A DNA stretch of 64,000 nucleotides from Shinella lacus. GTDB taxonomy: Bacteria; Pseudomonadota; Alphaproteobacteria; Rhizobiales; Rhizobiaceae. Positions 43,593-53,896 of this stretch are shown one piece after another; within the stretch, counting starts at the first letter, position 1, and every line of letters begins with the position of its first letter. Location: NCBI RefSeq assembly GCF_010994755.1, contig NZ_WHSB02000002.1:248001-312000 (forward strand), read 5' to 3'. Below the pieces are notes generated by a model, which did no database searches, was not told the DNA's origin, and worked only from the letters and a program-made list of their open reading frames with translations. Both the position numbers and the translations under genes were made by a program.

Positions 43593-46181
43593 CTAGCGGA
43601 TGATGGCGCGGCGGACTTCGTTCTGCAGGTCGCGCACGGTGCCGGCCTGGCTGCGCCATTCCTGCCGCTGCACGAAATCCGGTATGGCGTCGGCCGGCAT
43701 GGGGCGGGCGAGCGCGTAGCCCTGCAGGATATCGCAGCCGAGATCGCGCATGATGGCGACATGCGCCGGTGTCTCGACGCCCTCGGCCACCACCTCGATG
43801 TTCAGCGAGCGGCCGATCTCCACGATGGTGGCGACGAGCTTGCGCTGGCCCGGCGAGCGGCTGACCGGCTTGACGAGCTGGCGATCGATCTTGAGGCGCC
43901 GGGGGCTCAGCTTCATCAGGCTGACGATGGAGGCATGGCCGGTGCCGAAATCGTCGATCTCGATATCGATGCCGAGCCTGCGCATCTCGGCGAGGTTCTC
44001 CAGCACCGTGCGGTCGCAATCGTCGAGGAAGATCGATTCCAGCAGTTCGAAGGAGAGCGATTTCGGGCGGATGTCGAGCGTGCGCAGCGAATGGGCAAGC
44101 TCCGGGTCGTGCAGGCGTTTCGACGAGACGTTGGCCGAAATCTTGGCGATGCCCAGCCCCTGCGCCTCCCATCGCGCAAAATCGGCAAGCGACTGTTCCA
44201 GCACGATGCGGTCGATCGTCGCCACGCAGTCGAGGTCTTCCGCGATCTTCAGGAAGGCATCAGGTGCGAGAATGCCGCGCGTCGGGTGATCCCAGCGTGC
44301 GAGCGTCTCGACGCCGACGATATCGAGCGTGCGGGCGCAGAACTGCGGCTGGTAATAGGGCAGGAAGCGCCGCTGCTCGATGCCGGAGAGGATCTCGTCG
44401 GCCGTCTGCTTGTTGACGATGATCTGCGCCTGGAAATCGCTGGTGAAGAATTCATGCCGGCTGCGGCCGCGGTTCTTGGCGCGGTAAAGCGCGAGGTCGG
44501 CATTGACGAGCAGCTGCTTGGCATCGATCGCCGCGCCCGAAAGGCTGGCAATGCCGACGCTGGCGCCGAAGCGGCAGATATGGCCGTTGAAGGTGACGGG
44601 CTTGCGCATGGCATCGACGATCGCTTCGGCAAGCGTCGCAAGGTTGCGCCCGCCCGAGCCGGTGGAGAGGAAGACGAACTCGTCGCCGCCGATGCGTGCG
44701 ACAAAATCGTCCGGCCCCTTCAATGCGTTCAGCAGGCCCGCGGCATGCACCAGCATCTGGTCGCCGGCGAGGTGGCCGAGCGTATCGTTGATCTCCTTGA
44801 AGCGGTCGAGGTCGATATGCAGCACTGCGAGCCGGCTACCGGTCTCCTGCGCCGCCTTCGCGGCCGCCTGGATGGTCGCGTCGAGATAGCGGCGGTTCGG
44901 CAGGCCGGTCAGGTGGTCGTGCAGCGCGGTATATTCGATGCGCGCCCTTGCCGCTTCCAATTCGTCGTTGCGGGCTTCGGCAAGATCCTTGGCGCGCTTC
45001 AGCTCTTCCTGCAGGCGCACGTCGCCGGTGACGTCCCAGTTCGCGCCGATGAGGCGGGGTACGCCGGTGAGGTCGACATAGGGTGCGGCGCGTCCCCGCA
45101 CGTGACGGATCTCGCCATCGCCGCGGATGATACGGAACTCGTTGACGAAGTCCTGGCCGCGGAAGATGCCGTCGGCGACGGTCATCGTGGCCTTGAGGCG
45201 ATCCTCAGGATGAAGCGCGCGCTCCCAGGTCTCGGAATCCGGGTCTCCGTCAAGGCCGTAAATCCCGATCATGCGGTCGTCCCAGCGCACGTCGGACGTC
45301 TTGAGATTGATCTCGAAGACACCGATGCGCGATATGTCGAGCGCAAGTTCCAGGCGGCGGGACATCTGCGCGAGCCGTTCTTCCGCTTCCTTGTGCTCCG
45401 TGATGTCCGTGTCCGTGCCGGCGATGCGGCTCGGCTTGCCGTCCGGGCCGTATTCGACGACCGCACCACGGCTCTCGATCCAGATCCAGTGTCCGTCCTT
45501 GTGCCGTTCGCGGTAGCTGAAGACGTTGAAGGATGCTTCGCCGCTTTCCTGCTTGGCGATTTCGGCCAGCACATGCGCCCGGTCGTCCGGATGCACGGTC
45601 TGGATCCAGGTGTCGAGCGAGGTGTCGATCGGATCGTCCGGCCGCAGGCCGCGGATGGTGCGCCATTGGCGGGAATAGAAGAGGTCGCCGCGTGCGAAAT
45701 CATGGTCCCAGACGCCCTGGCCGGCGGATTCCAGCGCATGGTTCCAGCGGCTTTCCCGCTCCGCCAGTTCGAGGGCGTTGCGCTTGCGTTCGTCAACATC
45801 GATCGTCTGGACGATCATGGCCGGGCTTAGCGCCTCGCCGGGAAGGGCGGGCGGCTCGATGAAGGAGGCGAGTACCCAGAATTCGCTGCCGTCCGCCCGC
45901 AGCAGGCGCACTTCCCAAGGCGCCTGTTCGGCGAGGTGCGGGCGCATGGCGAAGGCGATGGCCGGGCGATCCTTGGACGAGACGCAATCCGTGAAAGGCG
46001 GGAGATCCGCGAAGGATGCGACGCCGAATGCGCGCAGCAGGCTGGCATTCGCATCGATGATGCGGCCTTCCGCATCAAGCGCCGCAAAACCGAAGCCGGA
46101 GCGCGCAAAAAGCTGGCGATAAAACGGCTCGGGCTCCGCTTCTCGCACGGCAATGGAGGTCGAACCGAAAGGTTTGGCCAT
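43593..46181 (-). CDS. PAS-GGDEF-EAL c-di-GMP turnover protein
   Basis: An 862-residue cytoplasmic protein. Residues about 20-130, 145-265 and 275-400 are three PAS/PAC sensor units; 415-575 a GGDEF domain with an intact active loop RIGGDEF but GPDD in place of the RxxD inhibitory site; 590-845 an EAL domain. In the EAL domain the signature reads ETL rather than EAL, but the metal-binding and catalytic segments NVSSKRL, ELLES, IDDFGTG, LKIDRQL and AEGVET are all present, so it is probably an active phosphodiesterase. Whether it makes or degrades c-di-GMP cannot be told. No membrane segments. Confidence 0.9.
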   Translation of the reverse strand: MAKPFGSTSIAVREAEPEPFYRQLFARSGFGFAALDAEGRIIDANASLLRAFGVASFADLPPFTDCVSSKDRPAIAFAMRPHLAEQAPWEVRLLRADGSEFWVLASFIEPPALPGEALSPAMIVQTIDVDERKRNALELAERESRWNHALESAGQGVWDHDFARGDLFYSRQWRTIRGLRPDDPIDTSLDTWIQTVHPDDRAHVLAEIAKQESGEASFNVFSYRERHKDGHWIWIESRGAVVEYGPDGKPSRIAGTDTDITEHKEAEERLAQMSRRLELALDISRIGVFEINLKTSDVRWDDRMIGIYGLDGDPDSETWERALHPEDRLKATMTVADGIFRGQDFVNEFRIIRGDGEIRHVRGRAAPYVDLTGVPRLIGANWDVTGDVRLQEELKRAKDLAEARNDELEAARARIEYTALHDHLTGLPNRRYLDATIQAAAKAAQETGSRLAVLHIDLDRFKEINDTLGHLAGDQMLVHAAGLLNALKGPDDFVARIGGDEFVFLSTGSGGRNLATLAEAIVDAMRKPVTFNGHICRFGASVGIASLSGAAIDAKQLLVNADLALYRAKNRGRSRHEFFTSDFQAQIIVNKQTADEILSGIEQRRFLPYYQPQFCARTLDIVGVETLARWDHPTRGILAPDAFLKIAEDLDCVATIDRIVLEQSLADFARWEAQGLGIAKISANVSSKRLHDPELAHSLRTLDIRPKSLSFELLESIFLDDCDRTVLENLAEMRRLGIDIEIDDFGTGHASIVSLMKLSPRRLKIDRQLVKPVSRSPGQRKLVATIVEIGRSLNIEVVAEGVETPAHVAIMRDLGCDILQGYALARPMPADAIPDFVQRQEWRSQAGTVRDLQNEVRRAIIR

Positions 46182-46245
46182 GAAACGCGGCGCCTGCTTG
46201 AACTAAACAGCCAGAGCGTGCAGGATTTCTATGAAATTCCTCTTA

Positions 46246-46269
46246 ATGACGAAATACCACCTTCGTCAT
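46246..46269. repeat. Inverted repeat between the c-di-GMP gene and the hydrolase gene
   Basis: ATGACGAA and TTCGTCAT are perfect 8-base arms around 8 bases. There is no T-run on the minus strand; it could be a weak terminator of the hydrolase gene or an operator for the PAS-GGDEF-EAL gene, which starts 65 bp away. Confidence 0.4.
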
Positions 46270-46276
46270 AAAAGCT

Positions 46277-46837
46277 TCATTCGGGGGCCTTCAGGCGGCT
46301 CAGGAACTGCGCGAAGACCATCGTGCCCTCCGGCCAGGGGCCGTGGCCGGATTCCGTGTTGATATGCCCGGCCTCGCCGGCATCGAGCAGCAGCGAACCC
46401 CAGGCGGCGGCGATATCGTCTGCATGTTCATAGGTGCCGAACGGATCGTTGCGGCTGGCGACCACCAGAGACGGGAAGGTCAGCGGCTCGCGCGGATAAG
46501 GCCCGAAGGTCGTCAGGTGTTTCGGGCGGATGTCCGGGTTGGCGACATCCGGCGGCGCCACGAGGAAGGCGCCCGCGACCTTGTTGCCGAAATGGGGCGC
46601 AGCATGGATGGCGGCGGCGACGCCGAGCGAATGGGCGACGAGGACGACGGGCTTAGTCGCTGCCGCCACTTCCTCGACCACGCGCTGGACCCAGTCTTCC
46701 CGCACGGGCTTCGACCACTCGGCCTGCTCGACGCGGCGCGCCGAGCCGAGCTTGTTCTGCCAGCGGCTCTGCCAGTGTTCCGGCCCGGAATTGGTGTAGC
46801 CAGGAACGATGAGAATTTCTGCTTCTGACGCTTTCAT
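46277..46837 (-). CDS. RBBP9/YdeN-family serine hydrolase
   Basis: A 186-residue alpha/beta hydrolase. It opens ILIVPGYTNSGPEHWQSRW, typical of the RBBP9 family; the nucleophile elbow is VAHSLGV, the acid lies in SRNDPFGTYEHA and the His in SGHGPWPEG. Natural substrates of bacterial members are unknown. The start at 46837 (MKASEAEILIVPG) fits the family; the 12 extra upstream codons do not. Divergent from the DUF2189 gene. Confidence 0.85.
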   Translation of the reverse strand: MKASEAEILIVPGYTNSGPEHWQSRWQNKLGSARRVEQAEWSKPVREDWVQRVVEEVAAATKPVVLVAHSLGVAAAIHAAPHFGNKVAGAFLVAPPDVANPDIRPKHLTTFGPYPREPLTFPSLVVASRNDPFGTYEHADDIAAAWGSLLLDAGEAGHINTESGHGPWPEGTMVFAQFLSRLKAPE

Positions 46838-46901
46838 GCGGTCGCATGTGCGTTCACGAAGTCCTGAAGTCAAGAGGGGAGGACAAATCGCCGCCCGGGT
46901 G

Positions 46902-46907
46902 TATAAT
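46902..46907 (+). promoter_or_regulatory. Candidate -10 element of the DUF2189 gene
   Basis: A perfect TATAAT with TG directly before it, about 100 bases upstream of the DUF2189 start. The -35 region (around 46879) is a poor match, so confidence is limited. Confidence 0.35.
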
Positions 46908-47008
46908 CTGCCATCTTCGATGCAATGACGGCCGGCCGTACTGGCGGACGATTGCCCTCCACGCGCGCACGGGCCGTGACGGTTTCAAACCGGCAAGGAG
47001 GCGTGATC

Positions 47009-47812
47009 ATGGCGACTTTTCATGTGATGGCAGGCCCAGACAGCGTGGTGGCGCGTCCGGCGATCCGCCGGATCGGGCTGTCCGACGTGTGGGATGCATT
47101 GGCGCGCGGTTTTGACGATTTTCGCGCAAAACCCTCGCACTATGTCTTCCTCAGCCTGATTTATCCGATTTCGGGCGTCGTGCTGGTCACCTGGAGTTCC
47201 GGCGCCAACCTGCTGCCGCTGATCTTTCCGCTGATCGCCGGTTTCGCGCTGCTCGGTCCCTTCTTCGCCATCGGCCTCTACGAGATCAGCCGGCGGCGCG
47301 AGCGCGGGATGGACACGTCCTGGCGCCATGCGCTGGAGGTGCGCCATTCGCCGGCGCTGCCCTCCATCCTTGCCGTCGGCGCCATGCTGATGGCGCTTTT
47401 CGTGGCCTGGCTCGTCTTCGCGCAGATCCTCTATACCAACCTGTTCGGGCCGGAGCCGCCGCAGTCGCTTGCCCTGTTCCTCGCCTCCATCTTCAGTTCT
47501 GAAAACGGGCTGCTGCTGATGCTGGCGGGCAATGCCATCGGCTTCTGCTTCGCGCTCGTCGTGCTGGCGACGACCGTCATCGCCTTTCCGATGCTGCTTG
47601 ACCGGGATGTCGGCGCCGTCTCGGCGATGGAAACGTCGCTTAGGGCGACACTGGTCAACCCTGTGCCGATCGCCTGCTGGGGCCTGATCGTCGCGGCGCT
47701 GCTCATCATCGGCACGGTGCCGCTCTTCGTCGGCCTTGCCGTGGTCATGCCGATCCTCGGCCATGCCACCTGGCATCTCTACCGCAAGATCGTGGTCGAC
47801 GAGCCGCAATAG
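47009..47812 (+). CDS. DUF2189 integral membrane protein
   Basis: A 267-residue inner-membrane protein with about six hydrophobic helices. The N terminus PDSVVARPAIRRIGLSDVWD and ALARGFDDFRAKPSHYVF, followed by GPFFAIGLYEISRRRERG, identify the DUF2189 family (sometimes annotated as cytochrome c oxidase subunit I-like, without proof). Function unknown. The start at 47009 follows AAGGAGG. It ends before a strong hairpin. Confidence 0.85.
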   Translation: MATFHVMAGPDSVVARPAIRRIGLSDVWDALARGFDDFRAKPSHYVFLSLIYPISGVVLVTWSSGANLLPLIFPLIAGFALLGPFFAIGLYEISRRRERGMDTSWRHALEVRHSPALPSILAVGAMLMALFVAWLVFAQILYTNLFGPEPPQSLALFLASIFSSENGLLLMLAGNAIGFCFALVVLATTVIAFPMLLDRDVGAVSAMETSLRATLVNPVPIACWGLIVAALLIIGTVPLFVGLAVVMPILGHATWHLYRKIVVDEPQ

Positions 47813-47870
47813 AACGTTCGCGGGTGGAACGAGCGCCAGGAGGAGGGCGCAAGGCCGCCCGTCAGAGGGG

Positions 47871-47904
47871 GGCGATGGCGCCATTGGCGCCATCGCCGTT
47901 TCTG
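47871..47904 (+). terminator. Long perfect hairpin after the DUF2189 gene
   Basis: GGCGATGGCGCC and GGCGCCATCGCC form a perfect 12-bp stem with a 3-base loop (ATT), followed by GTTTCTG. The T-run is short, but stem strength and position between convergent genes favour a terminator, perhaps bidirectional. Confidence 0.6.
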
Positions 47905-47908
47905 GCCC

Positions 47909-48157
47909 TCACTTGGTCAACGGATAGCACTTGTCTGTGGAGAATGCGCCGTCGTTGAAGCCCATCTGGCAGACGACGACCCCGTCGTCCTTTTGCAGAA
48001 AGACCGCGTAGCTTTCGGAAATCGGCGCCACGTTGATGATGTCGTAGCCGGCCTTCAGCAGTTCGACGATGGATTGCGGCGTTTGCGCCTGCGCGGTGCC
48101 GGCGAATGACGCGGCCAGAGCAATTCCAGAACAAAATGCGGCAGCAAGAAACTTCAT
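47909..48157 (-). CDS. Small secreted protein of unknown function
   Basis: An 82-residue protein with a Sec signal peptide (MKFLAAAFCSGIALAASFAG to about residue 24, cleavage near AQA). The mature 58 residues contain a two-cysteine core (VVVCQMG and DKCYPL) that could form a disulfide, and a helix SIVELLKAGYDI. Reminiscent of small exported proteins common in rhizobia, but no named family is recognised. Alone on the minus strand, behind purB and its hairpin. Confidence 0.72.
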   Translation of the reverse strand: MKFLAAAFCSGIALAASFAGTAQAQTPQSIVELLKAGYDIINVAPISESYAVFLQKDDGVVVCQMGFNDGAFSTDKCYPLTK

Positions 48158-48172
48158 GTTCAGCCCCCAGGA

Positions 48173-48192
48173 TGCGTGCGGCATTGCACGCA
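48173..48192. repeat. Inverted repeat upstream of the small secreted protein gene
   Basis: TGCGTGC and GCACGCA are 7-base arms around 6 bases, 16 bp before the start codon of the gene at 47909-48157. It may be an operator or a leader hairpin. Confidence 0.35.
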
Positions 48193-48217
48193 AGGGAAGT
48201 CTAATACAGAGTTTCCG

Positions 48218-48240
48218 GCCGGCGAAGGGGCTTCGCCGGC
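48218..48240 (-). terminator. Hairpin after purB
   Basis: GCCGGCGAAG and CTTCGCCGGC form a perfect 10-bp stem with a 3-base loop, 18 bp past the purB stop. No T-run follows, so termination may be weak or Rho-assisted. Confidence 0.5.
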
Positions 48241-48257
48241 ACGTTTGGGGATCGATG

Positions 48258-49565
<1,308 letters not shown>

Positions 49566-49624
49566 CGGCTCAAGACTTTCTCAGGTGGGCGTTGCCGCCG
49601 CTTTAGCAAAGATGGCCGGCAAGC

Positions 49625-50155
49625 TCAACGCATGTATGCGGGCATGCATCGCGCGAGCCACAGGCTGGCGCCCGCAAGCAGCGGCAATCCCGCCGGCAGG
49701 TAGAGCCCGAGGCCCATGACGAGGAACTGGTAGCAGGCGCCGAGCGACGTGAAGACGAACTGGTAGGCCCAGATGCGCGTGCCGAAGGGCTGGTGCCATT
49801 GCGCATAGAACAGCCGGTAATCCATGGCGAAGCAGAAGGCGGTCAAGGCGACGGTGCCGAGGCCGAGCAGCGCGAAATGCGCGGCAAAACGCGTCTCGAC
49901 GTTGCGGCGGCGCGTCAGCAGGCGGGCCATCGGCAAGGCGATGAGCCAAGCGGCAAGGCCGCCGGCGGCATAGATGGACAGGATCGTATCGAGGTGGAAG
50001 GTCTCGGCGCGCCCCTGCATCACAAGCGAGACATAGGCGCAGACTGCCATCAGCAGTCCCCAGCCGACGGCGCCGCCGAAATGCAGCGGCAGGGCGGGCA
50101 GGATTGGAGTCGGTTCGCGGAAAGCTGCGCCCGTCGTGCCTGCCGCAAGTTCCAT
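49625..50155 (-). CDS. Integral membrane protein of unknown function
   Basis: A 176-residue protein with four hydrophobic helices (around residues 25-45, 60-80, 90-112 and 130-165). An arginine-rich loop (MARLLTRRRNVETRFAAHFA) lies between helices two and three. No family recognised. The ATG at 50155 comes 3 bases after the upstream stop; a TTG at 50161 overlaps that stop. It is third in the rpe-secreted protein-membrane protein series. Confidence 0.75.
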   Translation of the reverse strand: MELAAGTTGAAFREPTPILPALPLHFGGAVGWGLLMAVCAYVSLVMQGRAETFHLDTILSIYAAGGLAAWLIALPMARLLTRRRNVETRFAAHFALLGLGTVALTAFCFAMDYRLFYAQWHQPFGTRIWAYQFVFTSLGACYQFLVMGLGLYLPAGLPLLAGASLWLARCMPAYMR

Positions 50156-50157
50156 GC

Positions 50158-50892
50158 TCAAGGCCGGAAGGGAACGGCGATCCAGCGACCGTCGCTGCCC
50201 TCGAAGCCGAAGCTGCGCACGAGCACCAGCGCGACATGGACCGGATCGGCGCCGAGCGGGCTGAAGGTCACGGCGCCGGAGATCTGGTAGGAATGGGGGC
50301 AGTTGCGGCTGTCCGGCACGCGCGTGTCCTCGTGGAGCACCTCATCGGCCGCCGCACCGTCGCGCTTGACGAGCTTCAGGCGAAAACCCTTGCCGCCCTC
50401 GATCACCAGGTCCCGGCATCGATCGGAAATCTCGAGCGGGATGTCGTCGATGGCCAGCGCAAAGCTGTCGCCGGGCGTCGGTTCGATGGCATATTGCAGA
50501 TATTCGAGGCGCTTGCGATCGACGCCCACTTCGCCGACCGGGTTGAAGGCTGCGAGCACGCCGGGATTGGAGAGCACCTTGTGCTGTTCGATCAGGCTTT
50601 TCGCCTTGCCGAAGCTCTCGGCGCGCGCCTTGGCGAGGTCCGCCTCCTCGTCATCGATGCGCACGCGGATCGGCGTTCCGGAGAGAAAGGAATCCTTCTC
50701 CGTGTCGATGAAATAGAGGTTGGAATAGGGGAAGCCCGAGCCGTCCTGGACGCCGAATTCCTCGTAGGCGAAGACCTTTCCATCCGGCGAGAAGCCGAGC
50801 GTCTGGTAGCTCGCAAAGTCGCCGGCCGATGCGCCGGCCGCCGCCAGCAGGGAGGCGAGCAGCGCGACCGCCGCCCTTCCGAAAACCGTCAC
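50158..50892 (-). CDS. DUF2259 predicted secreted protein
   Basis: A 244-residue exported protein. Signal peptide at residues 1-23 (ending AGASA), then [26 protein letters not shown], the DUF2259 opening that resembles one blade of a beta-propeller. A GTG start overlaps the rpe stop (GTGA), so it is coupled to rpe. Function unknown; an envelope role is likely from the signal peptide alone. Confidence 0.82.
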   Translation of the reverse strand: MTVFGRAAVALLASLLAAAGASAGDFASYQTLGFSPDGKVFAYEEFGVQDGSGFPYSNLYFIDTEKDSFLSGTPIRVRIDDEEADLAKARAESFGKAKSLIEQHKVLSNPGVLAAFNPVGEVGVDRKRLEYLQYAIEPTPGDSFALAIDDIPLEISDRCRDLVIEGGKGFRLKLVKRDGAAADEVLHEDTRVPDSRNCPHSYQISGAVTFSPLGADPVHVALVLVRSFGFEGSDGRWIAVPFRP

Positions 50893-51566
50893 GCCCGCGC
50901 ACCCTCCGCATTGCTGCGCAGAGTGTCGATGGTTTTGCGATAGGCGTCAACATGGCCGCCGCTGAAGATGGCGGAACCCGCGACGAAGACATTGGCGCCG
51001 GCAGCGGCGGGCAGCGCGATCGTATCGACCGCGATGCCGCCATCGACCTGGATGTCGATCGGCCGGTCGCCGACCATTTTACGCACGCGGCGCAGCTTCT
51101 CCTGCATCGACGGAATGTATTTCTGGCCGCCGAAACCCGGGTTGACCGTCATGACGAGGATGAGGTCGATCTTGTCGAGCAGATAGTCGAGCACGCTTTC
51201 CGACGTCGCGGGATTGATCGACACGCCGGCACGTTTGCCGAGCGCCTTGATCGCCTGCAGCGAGCGGTCGAGATGCGGGCCGGCCTCGGCATGCACCGTG
51301 ATGCTGTCGCAGCCGGCCTTGGCAAAGGCTTCGAGATAGGGGTCGGCAGGCGCGATCATCAGGTGGCAGTCGAAGAAGGCGTCGGTGTGCGGGCGCAGCG
51401 CCTTGATGACATCCGGGCCGAAGGAGATGTTCGGCACGAAATGGCCGTCCATGATGTCGAGATGGATCCAGTCTGCTCCGGCCGCGACGACGTCGCGCAC
51501 TTCCTGGCCGAGTTTCGCATAGTCGGCGGCGAGGATGGAGGGCGCGATCCGGATGGGAAGGGTCAT
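50889..51566 (-). CDS. rpe: Ribulose-phosphate 3-epimerase
   Basis: Pentose-phosphate/Calvin-cycle enzyme interconverting ribulose 5-phosphate and xylulose 5-phosphate. The 225-residue TIM barrel has [15 protein letters not shown], the metal-binding [31 protein letters not shown] and the phosphate-binding VDGGI. The start at 51566 is set by homology. It heads an overlapping series with the DUF2259 gene and the membrane protein. Confidence 0.95.
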   Translation of the reverse strand: MTLPIRIAPSILAADYAKLGQEVRDVVAAGADWIHLDIMDGHFVPNISFGPDVIKALRPHTDAFFDCHLMIAPADPYLEAFAKAGCDSITVHAEAGPHLDRSLQAIKALGKRAGVSINPATSESVLDYLLDKIDLILVMTVNPGFGGQKYIPSMQEKLRRVRKMVGDRPIDIQVDGGIAVDTIALPAAAGANVFVAGSAIFSGGHVDAYRKTIDTLRSNAEGARA

Positions 51567-51648
51567 GTCAGGCTCCTTGAGAAAGGATGTGGGGCACGGA
51601 TTTTGCCGTCGCCATACCATTCCGGGTGAGGGCGAACAACGGGCGAAT

Positions 51649-52650
51649 TTACCGCATCGACCAGCTTGGCATGACATCGCCGGGCATCGGCACCGCATCG
51701 TGCACGCCGCGAGCGATGGCGCGGGCCATGGTGGATGCGGCGGCGGCGCAGAGCGCGATGAAGTCCTCCGTGGCCGGCGTGCGGCCGCTGCCGCCGGTGG
51801 CGAGCGCGAAGACGAGGTCGCCGTCGAGCGGCGTGTGCGCCGGCCAGAGCGCGCGGGCAAAGCCGTCATGGGCGGCAATCGCCAGCCGCTTGGCCTCCGC
51901 CTTGCTCAGCACCGCATCGGTAGCGATCACGGCGATGGTGGTGTTTTCCACCCCCGTCGGGCGTCGTGACATTTTGGTGCGTGGCACGCGGGCATCCGCT
52001 GGGAAGGGTGCCGGCAGGCCGAGGCCACCGAACTCGTCTCCTTCTTCGAAGGGGGCCGCCCAGAAATGTCTTGTATCGCCGATGGTCGCCGAACCGAGCG
52101 CATTGACCGCCACCAGCGCGCCGATGATGAAGCCGCCCTCCAGCACGCTGGAGGCCGAGCCGAGGCCGCCTTTGACGGTCGCGGTGAGCGCGCCGGTGCC
52201 GGCGCCAACGCTGCCGGTCTCGAAATCGGCGGATGCATTGGCCAGCGCCGCATAGCCGAGCTCGCGATAGGGCGGGTAGCGCCCCCAGTCCTTGTCGCCA
52301 CCATTCATCAGGTCGAACAGGATGGCGGCAGGCACGATCGGCACGCGAAAGGCCCCGACGGCAAAACCGCGTCCGGCCTCGCGCAGCCCCGCCTGAACGC
52401 CCGACGCGGCATCGAGCCCGAAGGCCGAGCCGCCGGCAAGCACGATGGCATCGACCGTCTGCACGGTGTTGTGCGGCTCCAGAAGATCGGTCTCGCGGGT
52501 TCCCGGCGCGCCGCCGAGCACCTGCACCGCGGCGGTGGATGGCTCTTCGCAGACGACGACGGTGACGCCGGAGCGCAGGGCATGATCCGTCGCATTGCCG
52601 ACCTTCAGGCCGGCGACATCGGTGATGCTGTTTTTCGCGCCAGGCTTCAT
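51649..52650 (-). CDS. P1-family (DmpA-like) aminopeptidase
   Basis: A 333-residue self-processing Ntn-type hydrolase of family P1 (DmpA, BapA, L-aminopeptidase/D-esterase). Typical segments: [15 protein letters not shown] at the N terminus, [33 protein letters not shown], and the processing region [14 protein letters not shown], in which a threonine supplies the new N-terminal nucleophile. It would release N-terminal residues, possibly D- or beta-amino acids. Its ATG directly abuts the stop of the upstream binding-protein gene, implying translational coupling. Confidence 0.88.
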   Translation of the reverse strand: MKPGAKNSITDVAGLKVGNATDHALRSGVTVVVCEEPSTAAVQVLGGAPGTRETDLLEPHNTVQTVDAIVLAGGSAFGLDAASGVQAGLREAGRGFAVGAFRVPIVPAAILFDLMNGGDKDWGRYPPYRELGYAALANASADFETGSVGAGTGALTATVKGGLGSASSVLEGGFIIGALVAVNALGSATIGDTRHFWAAPFEEGDEFGGLGLPAPFPADARVPRTKMSRRPTGVENTTIAVIATDAVLSKAEAKRLAIAAHDGFARALWPAHTPLDGDLVFALATGGSGRTPATEDFIALCAAAASTMARAIARGVHDAVPMPGDVMPSWSMR

Positions 52651-53727
52651 CTATTCGCTCTCAGGCGCGGTCCCGGCCGGCACGAAGGCACCCCCGCGCC
52701 AGACAAGCAGGCGGTAGGGATTGTCGCCGAGCTCATGGTCCGCGCCGAAGGCGACCGTGCCAATCGCCGTCGCGAAACTGCCGCCGGCGAGTTTTTGCGG
52801 AAGGTCGCCACCCTTTGCCGCCGCGGTTGCAAGCGCGGTAATAGCGGCGTGGGCGGGCAGCACGTAGCCTTCCGCAAAAATGTCCTTCGCCTTCATCGCC
52901 GCCGCGACCGCTTGGCCTTCCGGCAGCGCGCCATAGTCCGGCAGCGCAATCGCCTCGACGCCGTCGGTCATCGGCACGCTGGGATCGGCACCCAGCAACG
53001 CTTCGCCGCCGAGCAGCGCCAGCGATACCTTTTCGGCCTTCGCATCCCGCGCGATCACCGCAATGTCCGTGCGGTCGCCGCCGACGAAGACATGGGTGAC
53101 GCCGGTCTGGGAAAGGCGGCGCACGAGGGTAAGCTGCTGTTCCTGCGCCGGGCGGTAGGTATCGACGAAGACGGCCTTCATGCCGACCTCCTCCAGCCGC
53201 AGCCGGATCGCCTCGACCAGCTCGCGGGCATGGATCGTGCCGTCGTCGATGAGGGCGAAGGGTTCGGATTTCCAGTCGCGGGTGATGATCTCGACCGCCT
53301 TGTCGGCCTCTGCCTTCGGCCCGGGCGCCAGGCGGAAGAGCGGCCAGTTCTTCTTCAGCGCATCCTCCATCAGAATGCCCGAGCGTACGGAAAGCGTGAT
53401 GGCCGGCACCTTTGCTTCGGCGAGCGCCGGCAGCGAGGCCGCAAGCCCTTCCGTGCAGAGGAAGCCGACGGCGGCGACGGCGTCGGCGGCCAGGATCTGC
53501 TTGGCGATCTCGTCGCCGTCGGTCTCGTCGCAGGCTTCCGGGATCTCCACGATCGTGTCGCCATTCGCCTCCGCCGCAAAGCGCGCGCCATCGCGCACCT
53601 GCTGGCCGAGAATCGCGAGCGGCCCGTCCGCGGGCGCGACGACGGCGAAGGTGAGGCCGGCGGCCGTCGCCGGCAGGGCCGAAAACACCGAGGCGCCGAT
53701 GAGGCTGGCGAAGAAAAAGGTCTTCAT
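52651..53727 (-). CDS. Orphan periplasmic binding protein, branched-chain amino-acid type
   Basis: A 358-residue exported protein. Signal peptide at residues 1-22 (MKTFFFASLIGASVFSALPA), then the two-lobed Leu/Ile/Val-binding fold: LTFAVVAPADGPLAILGQQ, VAAVGFLCTEGLAASLPALAEA and DGVEAIALPDYG. No permease or ATPase gene lies nearby. It could feed a transporter encoded elsewhere or sense a ligand. The ATG at 53727 is preferred to an in-frame TTG 6 bases upstream. It is followed without a gap by the P1 peptidase gene. Confidence 0.83.
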   Translation of the reverse strand: MKTFFFASLIGASVFSALPATAAGLTFAVVAPADGPLAILGQQVRDGARFAAEANGDTIVEIPEACDETDGDEIAKQILAADAVAAVGFLCTEGLAASLPALAEAKVPAITLSVRSGILMEDALKKNWPLFRLAPGPKAEADKAVEIITRDWKSEPFALIDDGTIHARELVEAIRLRLEEVGMKAVFVDTYRPAQEQQLTLVRRLSQTGVTHVFVGGDRTDIAVIARDAKAEKVSLALLGGEALLGADPSVPMTDGVEAIALPDYGALPEGQAVAAAMKAKDIFAEGYVLPAHAAITALATAAAKGGDLPQKLAGGSFATAIGTVAFGADHELGDNPYRLLVWRGGAFVPAGTAPESE

Positions 53728-53896
53728 TCTCAATCCATGGATCGCGATGATGCCCTTTGTAAGGGCCGCACCGGCGGGGTCAAAGAAAATATCGTCGCAA
53801 TTTCCGCTTGTCTCTGGCAGGACAGGAAAATTCGACGACGGGGCTTACATTTTTCTTCACTTTCGCCATGTATCTCCTGTGTTGAAGGAGAATGCC

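Noticed and set aside
43750-45830. Long plus-strand frames over the PAS-GGDEF-EAL gene
   Set aside because: Shadow frames; the minus-strand protein has full domain motifs throughout.
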